This document shows, in pieces, positions 20,936-34,200 of a DNA stretch of 64,000 nucleotides. The notes under the pieces are model-generated. The model was not told the DNA's origin. It saw only the letters and a list, made by a program, of their open reading frames with translations, and did no database searches. Origin of the DNA: Ctenosaura bakeri (Eukaryota > Chordata > Lepidosauria > Squamata > Iguanidae); the NCBI GenBank assembly GCA_948474755.1, contig CAOLHI010001311.1:62001-126000 (forward strand). The letters are read 5' to 3'. Position 1 is the first letter of the stretch. Each line of letters starts with the position of its first letter. Made by a program: the position numbers and the translations under genes.

Positions 20936-23430
20936 CTCTGTCAGTAGATAGTCACAAATAGATCACCCTGTGTTTGCAAGGAATTGCAAAATACATGCCA
21001 GCATATGTGCACCCATACAATGATTTCACAAATAGATGGAGCTAGAAATTCATTCATTTTCACTGTATTCCTACTTTAGTTTACTTTTTGGAGTAATGAA
21101 CTAGAATGCAGTTACTCCTTTGCTGTAACAGTCATGGCTGTAATTCCCTAATCTTCACTGGAACTGGAAGAGCTTGGCAGCTTGTTTTTCTCTCCTTCCC
21201 CACCCTCCATCTTGACTCAGTCTAGGCAATAGAAGAAGGAGAAGGAAGGGTCACATGGATGGCTGCCTCATGCCGCAGATGGGAAAGATTTCCCTTTCAT
21301 GTCTTTTGAATTTTTCTCAGAGTTTCCAATGTGAAATATCTGAACTGGGCACATGGAGGAATCAGAGAACATTTTTTCCTGTATTTTCAATGACACAGCA
21401 GTAACTATAACAGTAAGTTTATTAGTAGAAAAGCTACTCAGTGTGCTATTTTCCCAGATTGCAAGAAGAATGACAAGTAATGAACAGGTGGGTGATTTGA
21501 ATAATGAGTAAAATAATTAGTTCTAAGCTCTTCAGATGTATTTCATAAAAGCCAATATTTGGTAAAGTCATCTCTATATGCTGTACATTCCGTATCTCTA
21601 TATTATCTGGAAATTAAAAGAAGTCATTACTAATTGATGTGGTTCCAAACATGTTTTACAGTCTTCTGTTTCCTACTTTTCCATTTCTTGTAGCTTTTCT
21701 GCACATTCTCCTCCCTTCTTTCTTTTTGATTAGTGCAGGAAGTTATGTGCTGTGAGCTAATTTACCAATAGAACACAGAAAGGTATGCAATCCAGACTAG
21801 AAGCAGTGTGCAGGACATCAGTGCAATGCCTATACAGTTATACAGCAATATGCATGGAGTAATATGTGAGTTATTGACACATTGCTTAATGCAGTCTATG
21901 TCTGTCATTGAGATTTCAGTACATTTTGTGAATGCATGGATGCATTTTCTGAAGAAGATTGACCAAGTTATTGAATCAGAGTATGAGCTCAATTTCCTTA
22001 CAATTCTGAGACATAAACATTTGCATGACAGATATTAATTATGGTTTTTGGAGTAGGATCAATATAACATGCTGTGTTTGCTTTTGGTGTTTTTGAGAAA
22101 AAAAATCTGTATTCTCAGGTGACCTGAAAGGTCAAGATTTTATATTTTTATTCACTAGCACCAGAAAGTAATACACTGAAAATAACAAGGAACTTGAAAT
22201 TATATTCTCCCCAATAGTGAGAGGGTAACTTCTTTAACTTAACAATAGATAAGGTCACTCTTTTTATAGCATATTGCTGAAGGGGATCACTAAGTGACAG
22301 CTTCTTGCTGTGTGTCTGTAGGTAAGTAGTTTATTCTCTCTGCCCCTATAGTTCCCAATCCAGGCAGACTTTGCTACAATTTCAAAATCACATTGTATTT
22401 GAGACTACAATCCATTTTGTTCTACTTACCCAGGAGGAAGTTACATTCAGTGTAACTGTTTACTTCTGAGTCAACATATAAGTAAGATTGCTCCATATTT
22501 TTTTAAAAGCAAGTTTATGCGAACGTTTTTCTGCTTATATTCAGAGACTAGAAGACTCAGTGGAGTTGGGGTAAATGTTCCCTTTCAGAGTGACTTAATG
22601 GAAGACTTCTTTAAGGCTGAAATAAGAAGCACAGTTGTTCAGGACAATGATAGGTATTCAGAGCAAACCAGGAAGGAGACGGCTTGGAAGACGGCATTTT
22701 CAACATCTGGTTTAAGGGGGTACTTCTGATGAGGTACCCGAAGTTTCCCAGCAAAGAGCTGTCATTACTGTATGACCTTCTAAGTTTTTTCTAAATGCAA
22801 CATGCCTTCCAACTCTGCAGTAAAACACCTGTTCATCATAAGTGGCAACATCATATCTGTTAGAGAACATCCCTTGTCTGACAAGCTGTTTTAGTAAGCG
22901 GTTCTTCTGTCACTGTATTTTACAGGTAGCATTTTTGTTTCAAATTTTAAAAATATTCTGTGAATTGTTCTTAGGTCTTGTTGCTGCAGAATGGGGGCCA
23001 GTTTGGAAACACTGGGAAAGCAAAGAGTTACCTTTAAAAATGCTAGTTATGGGAGCAACTGACTGCTGGGGGACAGCTTGGATTATCACTGCAAATAAAT
23101 GTTTAAGTCACTTTTAAGCTTTTTATTAAGCAGTAGCAAAAGCTGTCCTTTACTTACATGGTCTGAAGAAGAAAATTTGCTTCACAATAGAATTTAAATT
23201 GTGAGGGAAAGGGAATACCTGAACCTAGTATGAATATGTCAGTAATATAGGGTTCAGCTAATGTAATTATACGAGTCATTTTTATCCTTGTCACTGCTAA
23301 AACAATATTCAGAAAAATGAAGTATATATATCACTGGCTATAGAATGTAACAGTAGAATGAAAATTTGTATGCTGATCCTAAGAAACTTCAGAGTATGTC
23401 TCTAGTTCTAAACAATTTATTCTGTGACCT
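20936..23430. other. Unassigned AT-rich DNA
   Basis: No recognisable gene, LINE or SINE. ORFs of 70-90 codons (for example 21808-22038 and 22842-23117) lack domains or conserved motifs that I know. Confidence 0.55.
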
Positions 23431-23434
23431 CTGC

Positions 23435-23846
23435 TATTGCATTGTTGTTGTTGTTGTTATTCTTGCCTTTTCTCCAATAATGGGACTCATGTCAGCTTTC
23501 TCCATATTAAACACAATACAGACTAAAAACTATACGAAAACATCAATTAATACTGTACAAAAATATCAATTAAACATCAATTAAAAGTATAAATATGAAA
23601 GTTGTTTAAAAGACAATTAAACAATTTATAAAGTCACAACCATTAAAAGTTATTAAAGACCATATGCAAACCACAAAACAGCACAGCACACCATTTAAAG
23701 CCATCCCAGTTAGTTTCTAAAAGCCTGATGGCATAGAAGGGAGAGCAAGGGAGGGGAGCCATACTAGCTTCCCTAGAGAAGGATTTCCAAAGTCTAGGAG
23801 CAGCCACCAAGAAGTCCCTCTTCCTCGTTCCAAATAAGCTTGAAGA
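23435..23846. repeat. Unclassified squamate interspersed repeat
   Basis: After a (GTT)n tract it reads CTTGCCTTTTCTCCAATAA and GGGACTCATG, then an A-rich middle. It then has AAAAGCCTGATGG, GGGAGGGGAGCCATACTAGC and GCAGCCACCAAGAAG. I know these blocks as a frequent lizard and snake repeat, but not its class. Confidence 0.5.
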
Positions 23847-24348
23847 TGTCATGGCTCAGTCCCAGGAGCCAGGTGCAGACACAGACAGGACTCTTCCCAA
23901 CAGCAACAACACACAGATATGAACAGGACAATACTTACTGCAGCTCAGCATAGACGAGAAAGGAAAAAGCCATGAAATGCTCACGGCAGTCATGAAGGAA
24001 AGACTCATTAATCAAGTAATGGCCAAGGGAGGCTGCTGGCTAATAAATATCAGAGACTTGGTGGAGAGAAATCCATTGCAGTCAACTGACCTTTCTGGTG
24101 GAACCAACGTGTTCATCTTTTTATTCTTGTTTCACGTTCCTGAAAGGCAAACCTTGCTTTGTGTGCTAGCTACAGTACAGGATACTCTCTTGAACTGACG
24201 CACTGAACTTATGGCTGATCTGGACTGCTGGAACAAGAATGGTATTGTTTGACTGAAAATTTGTAAGTCCAACTGTGGCTGCTACTATAGACTCTGTTTA
24301 AGGATTGTGAACCTTGGCCAGCTTTCTAAACAGGACAGTGGTGGGACA
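23847..24348 (+). mobile_element. Possible solo LTR
   Basis: The segment begins TGTCATGGCTCAG and ends GGTGGGACA, so it has TG...CA ends with matching TGTC/GACA-type tips (TGTCA / GGACA). An AATAAATAT box lies near 24040. Flanking bases do not form a clear 4-6 bp duplication, so the call is weak. Confidence 0.35.
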
Positions 24349-25062
24349 GAGGGAACCTTTCTTGAAGATTATAGAGCTCTACGGGGTCAGAAAATACTGT
24401 CCTTCCAATAGCCTGGACCCAAGCTGTATAGAGGAAAAGAAGACAGATTTATCCTTGGACAAAGATCTGAGATTCATAGAAGCAAAAGAGACCCATTCAG
24501 AATCTTTCAGTAATGTTGTCGGTTGAGAGGGAGCAAAACATTCCTAAGCACTTCTCAGTGTTGTTTGTTGCCTGCCTCTTTCCGACTTCTCCTTTCAATG
24601 TGGCCCAGTATGAAATCTGTCATCCACTAAATATATTTTCTTTGATCACCATGCCATTCTGCAATAATTTTCATGTCTATTACCTGTGCATGTTTATTTC
24701 AGGAGTGAGGCTTTCTGATGTATGCTTGAGGTAAAGGAGTACCAATTGTTGTAACATGTAATTTAATGAACACACAATATGGCCATATGTAGAGTTTGAT
24801 TGCTAGTTCACAGTTAGCTTGAGATGTTTTTGTGTTTTCCTCCTTTACAATTGAGTTTTTCAAACAAAATGAAATAGATTTTAAAAGCATGTACAATCTG
24901 TTCAGTGCTCCATTCTCTGCAGTCTAGTATGCACGCTGTATGCCTGCTGATTGTGCAGTCAGAGACTGTCCATGCATGTGTGTGTGCATGTGGCTGACAT
25001 GAATGCACACAGAGCAGACAGACATAAAGAGGAAAAAAGGAAAAAGAAGTGGGGAGGGAAAG
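24349..25062. other. Unassigned DNA
   Basis: No supported feature; short TG/CA-rich patch near 24970. Confidence 0.55.
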
Positions 25063-25487
25063 TACCACACTTGCTGGCATATTAGACACACTGGCATATA
25101 AGATCCACCCCACTTTTCAAGGAGTATTTTTCAGAATTTTTTTTTTTTTTAGTTCCCTGGTGTAGCAAAATGCACAGGAAAAGAGAGGAATGAAAGGAGT
25201 GCTGCACCAGGCTTCCTCCACTTCCTCCCTTCCTGATTTTCTGAGGCAGGGAGAACTCCCAGCAGAGTCAAAATGCACAGGAGAGAATGGGAAGGTAAGA
25301 AGTGCAACATCAGGCTTCCTCTACCCCTTCCCTTCTGTTTTGTATGGGCAGGGAGAACTCCTTTTGTTTCCCTTTCCTTCCCTATGTATTTACCGTTATC
25401 ATATTTGCTGGTGTATAAGATGCACCACATTCTCAGAGGGTATTTTTTATGGGAAAAAGTGTGTCTTATATCCCAGCAAATAAGGTA
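25063..25487. mobile_element. Rearranged GTATAAGAC-family MITE
   Basis: One terminus TACCACACTTGCTGGCATAT is at 25063. A complete 90 bp palindrome (TTTGCTGGTGTATAAGAT ... GTGTCTTATATCCCAGCAAA) lies at 25395-25487. The DNA between holds an imperfect tandem duplication of about 100 bp. Confidence 0.65.
25167..25361. repeat. Two-copy imperfect tandem repeat, ~103 bp unit
   Basis: Both units start AAAATGCACAGGA, share CAGGCTTCCTC near the middle and finish with GGCAGGGAGAACTCC. Units span about 25167-25261 and 25270-25361. Confidence 0.8.
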
Positions 25488-25511
25488 AGGCACTTTCTCA
25501 GAGACACTATT

Positions 25512-25711
25512 GGCCTTTCTGCACTACACTGCTGTAGTACTATTATTCCACTTTTAACATTCTATGGAATCCTGGGGTTTGCAGTTTAGGGAGGGACATT
25601 TAGAATTCTTAGCCAGACAGCTCTTTGGCCTCAGTAAACTAGAAACCCCAGAATTTCACAGGATGTTGAAAGTGGAATAACAGCACTATAACAGTGTAGT
25701 GCAGCAAGGCC
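25512..25711. mobile_element. Palindromic MITE, GGCCTTTC family
   Basis: Termini are GGCCTTTCTGCACTACACTG and CAGTGTAGTGCAGCAAGGCC. Inner arms are CTATGGAATCCTGGGGTTTG and a decayed complement. It is closely related to the copy at 16298-16496, including a shared middle with GCCAGACAGCTCTTTGG-type sequence. Confidence 0.8.
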
Positions 25712-28700
25712 TCATGTTAAGAGTCCCTAATGGTATCTCAAGTTCTAGATTCACTGAAGATAAAAAAAAAAATACTGGACAAAAGTAAAGCGTTGCATTG
25801 ATGGGAGCTCAGGGGACATTGAGTAGTCAGGCAGGGTTCTGCAACTGTCAGCTAAATGTAGAAAAATGCAGAAACCTGCAAAAATCATAGACTTCAGTGA
25901 CCTCCCATCTTTCCTCTCACCAAGTGCTGTGATCGGAGAGAGTGTGTGAGATTCTTGCCCCAGATTGGAAAGTGGAGCTGTCAGTAAGTAAAATTTAGCT
26001 CTCCTTCCGATTGTGTCATTTTCCTTATAGTTGGAGATATATTTGCCTCCCAGTCCCCATCCCACTGGACCATGCCAATGCACACTCCCAATCAGGCAGA
26101 TCAAAGGTTCTTTGGATGTGATCTGAACTGGTACAATTCAGTCCAGTTAGGATTTTCAGATTTTCCCAAAGCAAATACAAGAAAAAAGAATTAAAACACC
26201 CCAGTAGAAGAAAATATAATAACTATTCAGCTAAGCTTCCTTTTTACCAATCAAGACCCATTGACACAGGCAAAAAGGTCTTTGCTTGTTGTTGGAAAGA
26301 CAACAGTGAAGACAAACAGCCATAGTAGGAAGTACCAGATCATGGGAACAGCCACCAAGAAAGCCTTCTCCTGTGACAAACCAGCCTTTCTGTGTTTTAA
26401 AAAGAAGCCAAATTCAATCTACATTGAAATGACTCCCTCCTGCAAAATAAGTTTTGCTTCTCAAACCATGATGGTATCACAGGCCCTTTCTAAGTCACTT
26501 TTTAAGTGCAAAACTATGCATCTAACTATGCAAAATTCTGAGGCATTAATTCTCTAGCTAATCTTTTCCTTGGAAAAATTCCCTTCCATTAAAAAGACTA
26601 ACTAATCATCATAAGCACTGTTTAGACTCTCTCATGTTTTCCAGATTCTTTCAATAATTAATGCGTTTGCATTAACCACACACACACACACACACACACA
26701 CAATCAAAGTACTTTGTTTGGCTGAAGATCTGAGTTTCAAGGAGGCTGCCAAGGTATGCCATTTACCATTTATTATTCATTTGGGATTAGTGCATACATT
26801 TGCCCAGATAGCTACCATGATTAGCTCCTGAGCATCTTCAGGGAAAAGGTGAGATATGTGGAATAAATATTATACTATTAATTTTGCATGGCATCATTCA
26901 TCTTATATTGTGATGATTTGCAGAGGCATTCAGGACTACAGAACTTTTCATGGGGAAGAAGGTCTTTTTACCATAAAGAAGAAGGAAGCCAGAAGGAAAA
27001 GAAGTTGTCAGAAGAATGATGACCTTGTATGTCTGACCTGGATAATTTAGAAAAGTGGGGAAAGTGGACAAAATGTTGTCTTGGATTGCTCAGGTTTCCA
27101 CAGTAGTGAAGAAAGTGAAGAGTATTCTACAGTCTAAGTGAGGAAAACCTCTCAAGAGGAAGTAGGATTATCGAAAAGATGTCATGGTAGAGGAAATCAG
27201 GCCTAGCAATGAAATTAGTGGGAGGGGAGGGGTAGAATTTCCATAATAATGATGTTGCAGTTCTGTAAATAAAGGACGCTTTAAAAAAAAATCTAGCAGC
27301 TATGCTGAAGTCTGCCATGCTTTCAGTAAATCCACAGCATATTCATCCTGTAAGCAGCACCTGCTGTTGTGATTACATCAATGCAAATTGCATGTGTTCT
27401 TTGCCATCTGCATTCTTACAGTATTTAACTTGTTTCATCTTAAACCATTTAAACTCTTTCACATTCCTAACCATTTCATATCACATGGTGCCATGCACCT
27501 ATGAGTAAAAGCTTATGAGTGCAGTAGCATCCAGAATCATACACTGAAACAAACCATTCAAGATCCTTTGAACTGTTTTTAAGGTGCAAAGCTCAACTCT
27601 GACAAGCAGATTGTTATTCATTTCAACTAATGGTAGGCATTTGCAGAAGGAAGGCAAATTACTTTCCCCATCCATTATCATTCAAACATCCTGAAATATG
27701 AAGACTCTTACAAACAATGTGTAGGTGTCCTCCATGTGTTCAGTGTAGCTTTCTCCCAAGTAAGTAGAATAGATTGCAAGCAGGCTTTATAATTCCTGGG
27801 AGAATTCATTGACAATCTTACTATTTCTTAGCTTCTGATCTTTTAGAACCCTTCTGATTGATTATTCCTGAGAGGGCTCAGCCATGGAGAAGTCTTGATG
27901 GAGGGCTCAGCCTTTCCTAGCCACCTTGTCCCAAGGCCCATGAAACCATTGATAAAAGATGAAACAAAAAGGGGTGCAACAAAAAAAAAAGTTAAATGTG
28001 CTGATGGACTAAAAAGATTTGCTTAGGTTTCCAAAAATAAAATCCCACTCAAAAAAATCTCTTCCATATTCAGAACCTAGGAAGTTACTATTAAAATAGA
28101 AGTGGTTATAATTATAAGGCCAAGATCTAAGAAGGAATTACTATTATCCAACTCCTCTTTTGAGCCAACTAGATCTAATGGAACTTTACATAAGTATTGA
28201 CTTACTAAGTTGCCATTTTCAATGGGTCTACTCCAGTTGGGACTAAATCAGGGCCATCAGTTGTATTTTCCCCAAAAAAGTAACTTCTTTCTTGTTTCAC
28301 AAAAGTAACTATCTCAGTTCACTAACAATTTGATAACAAAGTTTTAGTAACTTTTTAAAAAATATGAATACTACTAGCATCTGGCTTGTGGCACAAAAGA
28401 CATCCTCTTTCTTCCACTTCACTTTCACTATAACACCCACAGCAAAGTATGAAGTGGAAGTATGAGGTACTTGAACTACATGATATTCTCCCACAGTTGA
28501 GTAAGTCCACATTTCTAGAAAAGTACTAGAAAACTAGAAAAGTAACTACAGGTCACAGATCCAATAAGACATTAGTTGGAGCTTCCCCACCCCCACCCAC
28601 TTAGAAGCTATGTTCAGACAGAGGGGTTTTTTTGGCGGGGGGAGAGGAGCTGAAATTATATGGAAATTTGGATCTTCCCTAGTTTTTTTTTTTTAATTAA

Positions 28701-28907
28701 ATCTAGCCAATCGGTTTTATATCACTGACAATATATTGTGACTGAATTTGAGCTCTATTCAGGCATTCTGATTTAAGGAACAAATAACCATGCAAGTAAG
28801 GAGAATGACACTGAGGGTGGCTGTTCCCATCCCATTGCCTTCTGAGAAAATAAGCGGAGCCTAGGTGGATGCAAGTAGCTGAAGATGTTCACTGTCAACA
28901 TGTAGGA
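25712..28907. other. Unassigned AT-rich DNA with one (AC)n tract
   Basis: No gene or named repeat except an (AC)n microsatellite at 26676-26702. The ORFs at 25751-26104 (117 codons, minus) and 26261-26557 (98 codons, plus) have no recognisable domain. Confidence 0.5.
26676..26702. repeat. (AC)n microsatellite
   Basis: About 13 AC units. Confidence 0.95.
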
Positions 28908-29042
28908 CAAAGGTGGAAAATATGTGGGGCCCCAGATATTTTCAAATACAACATCCAGCGTTCATTACCACTGGCTATGCTAGATAGGGCTTCTGTGAGC
29001 TGCAGTTCCACAACATCTGGAGGGCTGTAGAATTGTCACCTC
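28908..29042. mobile_element. Short hAT-like MITE (ACATCTGGAGGG family)
   Basis: It has CAAAGGTGGAAAAT at one end, CACCTCT at the other, and the family hallmark CCACAACATCTGGAGGGC plus GGCTATGCTAGATAGGGCTT. Copies of the same family appear near 31769 and 52622. Confidence 0.5.
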
Positions 29043-31265
29043 TAATATATGGTGACAGTGACTGAAGGAGCAGCAAAGACAATATACTGGTCCTTGCTTT
29101 TTCTCCCACAAAACAGAACACAAAACCAGCTGCTTCTCTGGATCTACACATCACACATTCTAAATGCTTTTCATTTATGATTAGCAACTAACTAAAAACT
29201 AAAAACACATTCATTAATATTTTATCACACCAATCTATCCTTACGGGATAATAGCCATCAATCAGGTTTTGATAGGAACTCCAGAATATCTTGAAAATTT
29301 GTGCTTTAATCTAAATTAAAACAGAGTTAGGGACTCACATTGCCTCTCTAGGGGACCCCCCATACACATGGATCACCCTAATTTTTAAAAATAAATGTCA
29401 TTTACTATAAATGTTCACCACACATTCCATGTTTTCTATGCTCCTCACCATTATTTTAAGTCCAGGAGAGTCATTTTTAAAACCTGGAAGTAAACTGGAA
29501 GTAAACCTAGTTGGTAGGGAGAGATACTTTTGGCTAAACAAGGCTTGTTCTTCTTTTTCTCCCCCTCCTTCCATGTGCCATTGCATTTTTTTTAAAGATT
29601 TGAGGTACACATGTATCCCATGAGCTGTACTTTGCTCATTGTCTACAATTATCTATCCATCAAAGTGATCACAACTTTTCCTTATGGTTGTTCTTATTAC
29701 TGTTTCTAAAACCAGTTCATCACCTGGTGGCCAGCCTTTTAGTGATGAGTGCCTCTGTGGATGGCAAACATGCAATTTGTCACTAGGGCCATTTTTATTC
29801 CATGTCTTATGTGTAGAAGTCCTGAAATGGTTCACAACTCCAAAAATAATAAAAGGAGCCAATAAAAAAACATAAATATATGGCATTTGAGGACGTTCAG
29901 AGAGCTTGTAGTGAAGAAAACACTCATGCCAAATTTTCAGGCCTGATAGTACTGCAAAGAAGAGATCAAGTGGGCATTATGACTTAGCCCTACTTGGGTT
30001 CCATGACTTCTTTTCAGGAAGTCTAAGAGGCTGGAATTCATGAGAACATGGCTGCAATAGAAAATGACAATAAGCATTCTTGCAACACTATGCATTCTAT
30101 TGCATTCTGTCATGATTTTCAAGGACATTGTATGATGGAAGAAAGGAACCAGAAATTTGACATTACTTATATTTAAACCAATGGGGAAAAAAACAACAGC
30201 AGAAAGCTAGATTTTTATACCTAATGGCCAATATGTGGCATTGTCACTGGACTTGCAGAACCAAATTCTGTGAGTGGAAGGGCAGGCAATCCCTTATCCT
30301 CTGACAGCCCACCATGAACCCTAAAAATCTGCTTTGCAGGGCCTGGAAATTCTATTGACCAGGTTTGAATCTTTAAAAAGAGCTTGGGGTTTGTGTCCAT
30401 AGCAGATATGTCGAGTTTGAATCAATGGAAGGTTCCAATGGAACAAAGTACAGATCAGCAGCTCTTTTGCAATCATAAGGTTGAGAGCTCAATTTTGACA
30501 AGAACACAAGAAGCCTCCGGTCTTCACTGTTTTCCTTATTCTCTCATTTTATTTTGGCTTTATTTTATTATGTTAACATTTGTGCATGTCATTTATATGC
30601 CACTCAGCTGACAAATACATCCAGAGCAGCTCACGAATGTAAGCAAGCAAATACAGCAGTCCATAATTCACATGATGAATCACTTGTTAACTGCAAGACA
30701 GTACTAAGTGATTGGGAGAATTTCTGTTATACCTCTACAACTGATAAGAAACAATGGCTGCTAAGGAAGGGTTAATTTCTCATCCCCATTGCCTGGATGA
30801 TGCAGAGGATGGTTTACCAAGTGATTACTCCAAACATATGCTGAGAAAAGCAGCACTGAAGCAGCCCATAGAGCTTTTTGACTGTTTATATGTGCAACTA
30901 TATATGAATCTATGGCTCTTGGCTGCTGCATCAGCCATTACAGTAGCAAAGATATAATTTGATCATATTGTAACTTCCTGTTTTAATTTGCACATGGCTA
31001 GATTGTTTTCACTCTTTTGTGACTCCCTTTGAATTTTATATCACTGTAATGAGGAACTAAAATGGCTGTAGTCTTTGTGATCTTCTGCCAGATGTTTAAT
31101 AATTTCATCCCTCTCAGTCTTTTTGGAAACTCGATTATAGTGACTGCATTTTGCTCTTTGCTGTAGCATCTCTATGTAAGCATTCATCAGCTCCCTGTCT
31201 GCAGATGCCACATAAAAGAAAGTTACAGTGACTTAAATACCCTCTTTCCTATCAATCATGTAGTC
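29043..31265. other. Unassigned DNA
   Basis: No supported gene or repeat. Paired sense and antisense 70-codon ORFs at 29398-29623 and 29653-29886 look like chance. Confidence 0.55.
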
Positions 31266-31269
31266 TAGA

Positions 31270-31375
31270 CATTTATTTATTTATTTATTTATTCATTCAT
31301 TCATTTGATTGATTGATATCCCACCTTGCTACTTGTACAGACCCCAAGGCAACAAGTGTGGTCTCAATCCACAGG
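31270..31375 (-). repeat. (TTTA)n/(TTCA)n microsatellite and reversed SINE tail
   Basis: Tetranucleotide repeats at 31271-31318 lead into GATATCCCACCTTGCTACTTG, the reverse complement of a SINE-type tail. Confidence 0.7.
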
Positions 31376-31416
31376 CTACAATTCTCCATCAAAAGCAGCA
31401 GCAATATTCACAATGT

Positions 31417-31630
31417 ATTGTTATTATGTACACTCAGGACTTATGGTGACACTGTCATGGGATTTTCTTGACACGACTTAGTCACTGAAGTTTGCCATTC
31501 CCTTCCTCTTAGGCTCAGAGAGTGGGACTTGTCCAAGGTTATTCAGTGGATTTTCATGGCTGAGAAGGAATTTGAAACATGGTCTCTTGGAGTTCTAGTC
31601 CAACATTCAAATTACTGCACCATCATGGCT
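31417..31630 (-). repeat. tRNA-derived SINE, decayed
   Basis: Reverse copy with GACTTATGGTGACACTGTCATG, CCTTCCTCTTAGGCTCAGAG, GACTTGTCCAAGG and a final CAAATTACTGCACCATCATGGC. Confidence 0.8.
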
Positions 31631-31768
31631 TATCATAATGCATACAAAATTCTAAATGCAGTCAGAGGAGACCCACTACATCAATTGAATCTGCATAAGT
31701 TTTGACTTACTAAATTCCTATTGATTGAGTGGATTTGTTCTCATTGGTCCTAACAATTGAATTTAGGC

Positions 31769-31880
31769 CAGTCATGGGAATTATGCAGACTTCCAGATAT
31801 TGGACTATTACTTAGCATTCTTCACTGGGCTTTCAGGACTCGTAGTCTACAACTAGTGACCCATATAATTCCCACCCCTG
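31769..31880. mobile_element. 112 bp hAT MITE with 7/8 target duplication
   Basis: Ends are CAGTCATGGGAAT and ATTCCCACCCCTG, an inverted pair. The flanks ATTTAGGC (31761-31768) and ATTTTGGC (31881-31888) match at 7 of 8 bases, as expected for an aged hAT duplication. The interior has a decayed CTTCCAGATATTGGACT block. Confidence 0.82.
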
Positions 31881-31888
31881 ATTTTGGC

Positions 31889-33374
31889 CAAGGCTTTTAA
31901 CATGCCAAGTGTAGGATCTTGTCTGAAGAACCACAGTAGCATACAAGGCTAGACTTGGATGAGTGAATTGTCAAAGACAGTACTGAGGTGGTGCCTCCTG
32001 TTTTTTGTTTTTTGGTTTTTTGGAGGGGTCCTACATTTTACTGCTGGAAGTAGCCATAAACACTTGGGTACAAGGCTGAGTAACCATTAGTTATATTCTA
32101 GCTCTCTAGATGGATTACTTTGTTTTATCATTTCTTGGTCTTTTGAGTAAGACAAAGTGTTTTTCTCTTCACAGCTGTTTTTTTTTTTGGTTGTGTGGTG
32201 TACTGCAAAGGACAGGGAAGAAAAGGAGAAAAAAGTTCCAATGCTCTAATGGCTTGAGCACTAGCACTATGTTGACTTTAGCCCTGAGAACTAAAACCCA
32301 CTGAATTTCATGTGATTTACCTCTGAGTAAACATGGATTGGGTCTTTTTGCATAAAAATAGGATTGCTTTTTTAACAAAATGTCTAATTTATGTTATTTG
32401 TTCCTATGACTGATGAGCATTATTGGAAAAAGTATTATTCTGCCCATTTAATGAATAAAAGAAAAGGTTCTTAAAGCATATTAAAAATCTACGGTGACTG
32501 ATCACTTGGTTCTTTGGAAGGAAATGGAAGGTTCTAACACACCTCAGGATTTCTCTTATGATTTTGATCGTGGTCACGGAGGTTACCTTAAAGAGTATTG
32601 TACCACAAAAGAATACTGATTTAAGTAGAATAATACATATTGCCTTCGTCACTCAAATCTGGCCAATTACTGATTATTATTATATTATTTGTTAAGCAAT
32701 AAATATAAGGCGGGAGAATTTAAGAAAACAAACCATTCCTGTGCAAAATTATTTCATTCTACCTGCACAATCATATCACTTGAATTGAAAAAAAAAAGTT
32801 ATTTTCCCACCCTTCCACAGTCACTGTAACTGATTTTCTTCCTTCTTAACTTCTTCCTAATAAAAAGAAAAGGTGGAGAAATAAATACTAAATCCCTTGG
32901 AACAGGCAAATCACTGTCTGTCAAAGTCAGACAGTGACTTTGAGTTGGATTTTGAGTGTTGTCACTTGCATTACTAGTTTTGGCCCAGTAGAGGGCAACT
33001 GTGTTCACAACAAAAGCAAAAGCATTTTACATACAGCTTTTGAGTAATGCTTAGCTATGTCTGATAAACAAATGTAGGGAACAGTTTAGCCTTTTTATTT
33101 GGTTCCGAAGTCACTCATCTAACATCCAAGTCTTTACAGCTTAAGTTTAATAATGGAAAATCATGCTTCAATTCTATTAAAGAATCAGAGTATTTCCAGA
33201 GTTTACAACCCCTGTATACACCAAATGAATGCAAAAGGTAATCCTGACTACTTCTTCATATGTCCACATTATCCTGCATGAGAAGAAGAATTATACCGTA
33301 AGAAATATTTTCCTCATCTGAGAACTAAGTAAAAGATAAATAACAAGATTTTTTTGTAATACTCACTCACATTC
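31889..33374. other. Unassigned AT-rich DNA
   Basis: Only short poly(T)/TTTG runs near 32000 and 32175; no gene or named repeat. Confidence 0.55.
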
Positions 33375-33422
33375 GTTGTTGTTGTTGTTGTTGTTGTTGT
33401 TATTATTATTATTATTATTATC
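33374..33422. repeat. (GTT)n(ATT)n microsatellite
   Basis: About nine GTT units followed by about seven ATT units. Confidence 0.95.
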
Positions 33423-33699
33423 TCAATACTGGTACAAAAGTCATGGCAGTTGCATGATCATTACTCCTTCACTCTCAGGCTCTCAAAATGGCTGCAACAA
33501 CTCAGGCAATTTTATTGCCTGGCTTGCTTAGAAAATCCTAGGCCTTTGGCTCCTGTGCTGGCTACGCAAACAGCACAGAGTTTGGAGAATTTACATTTTG
33601 GCCTTAAATTCCCAGAATTCTCAAGACAGATAGTCCATTAGTCATGCAATCTGGAGGGTTCTGAGAAGCATAGTCCCAAAAGTACCTTTTACAAGCTCT

Positions 33700-33835
33700 G
33701 TGAATTATATTTATTTATGTATATATCACATTGATCCTGCTCTTCTGCAAGATGTTGAGGGCAATAGATTTGACATTTCCCCATCTTATACCCTTACAAC
33801 ACCACTGAGGATCAAGCCAAGCAACAATGACTACT
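33700..33835 (-). repeat. SINE/LINE tail fragment, reverse
   Basis: TTTATTTATGTATATATCAC, CCCATCTTATACCC and TTACAACACCACTGAGG follow the order of a reversed squamate SINE end (CCTCACAACAACCCTGTGAGG-type block). Confidence 0.5.
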
Positions 33836-34200
33836 CCAAGGGGAGTTGGTTAACTTTTATGTTTACTTCTAAGAGAACAGAAGAGTCCAGCTGGATCACA
33901 GTAAAGGCCTTTCTACTCCTTTCTATTGTCCTCTGGTTTTCCACAGTCATAAAATTTCCCATAGTGGCTGTTTCTATGCCTTTGGGTAGTATATAAATGG
34001 AACATCAGAGCAAGCCACATCTCTTTGAACAACTGGTATTCAGATGCATGGTGCCTCAGCTCTGGACTCAGCACACCACTGTCATGAGTAGTAGCCATAG
34101 ACATTTCTCTATGAACTCTACTTCTTGTTGAAAGCTGCTGAGAGCTTTACTCAGAACTGTCTCCTGAGTTGCTTTCTGATCATCACTCACATTTTGCTCT

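Noticed and set aside
20664..20961. Four 60-90 codon ORFs in the C-rich tract
   Set aside because: Proline/alanine/leucine-rich translations of a degenerate minisatellite-like sequence.
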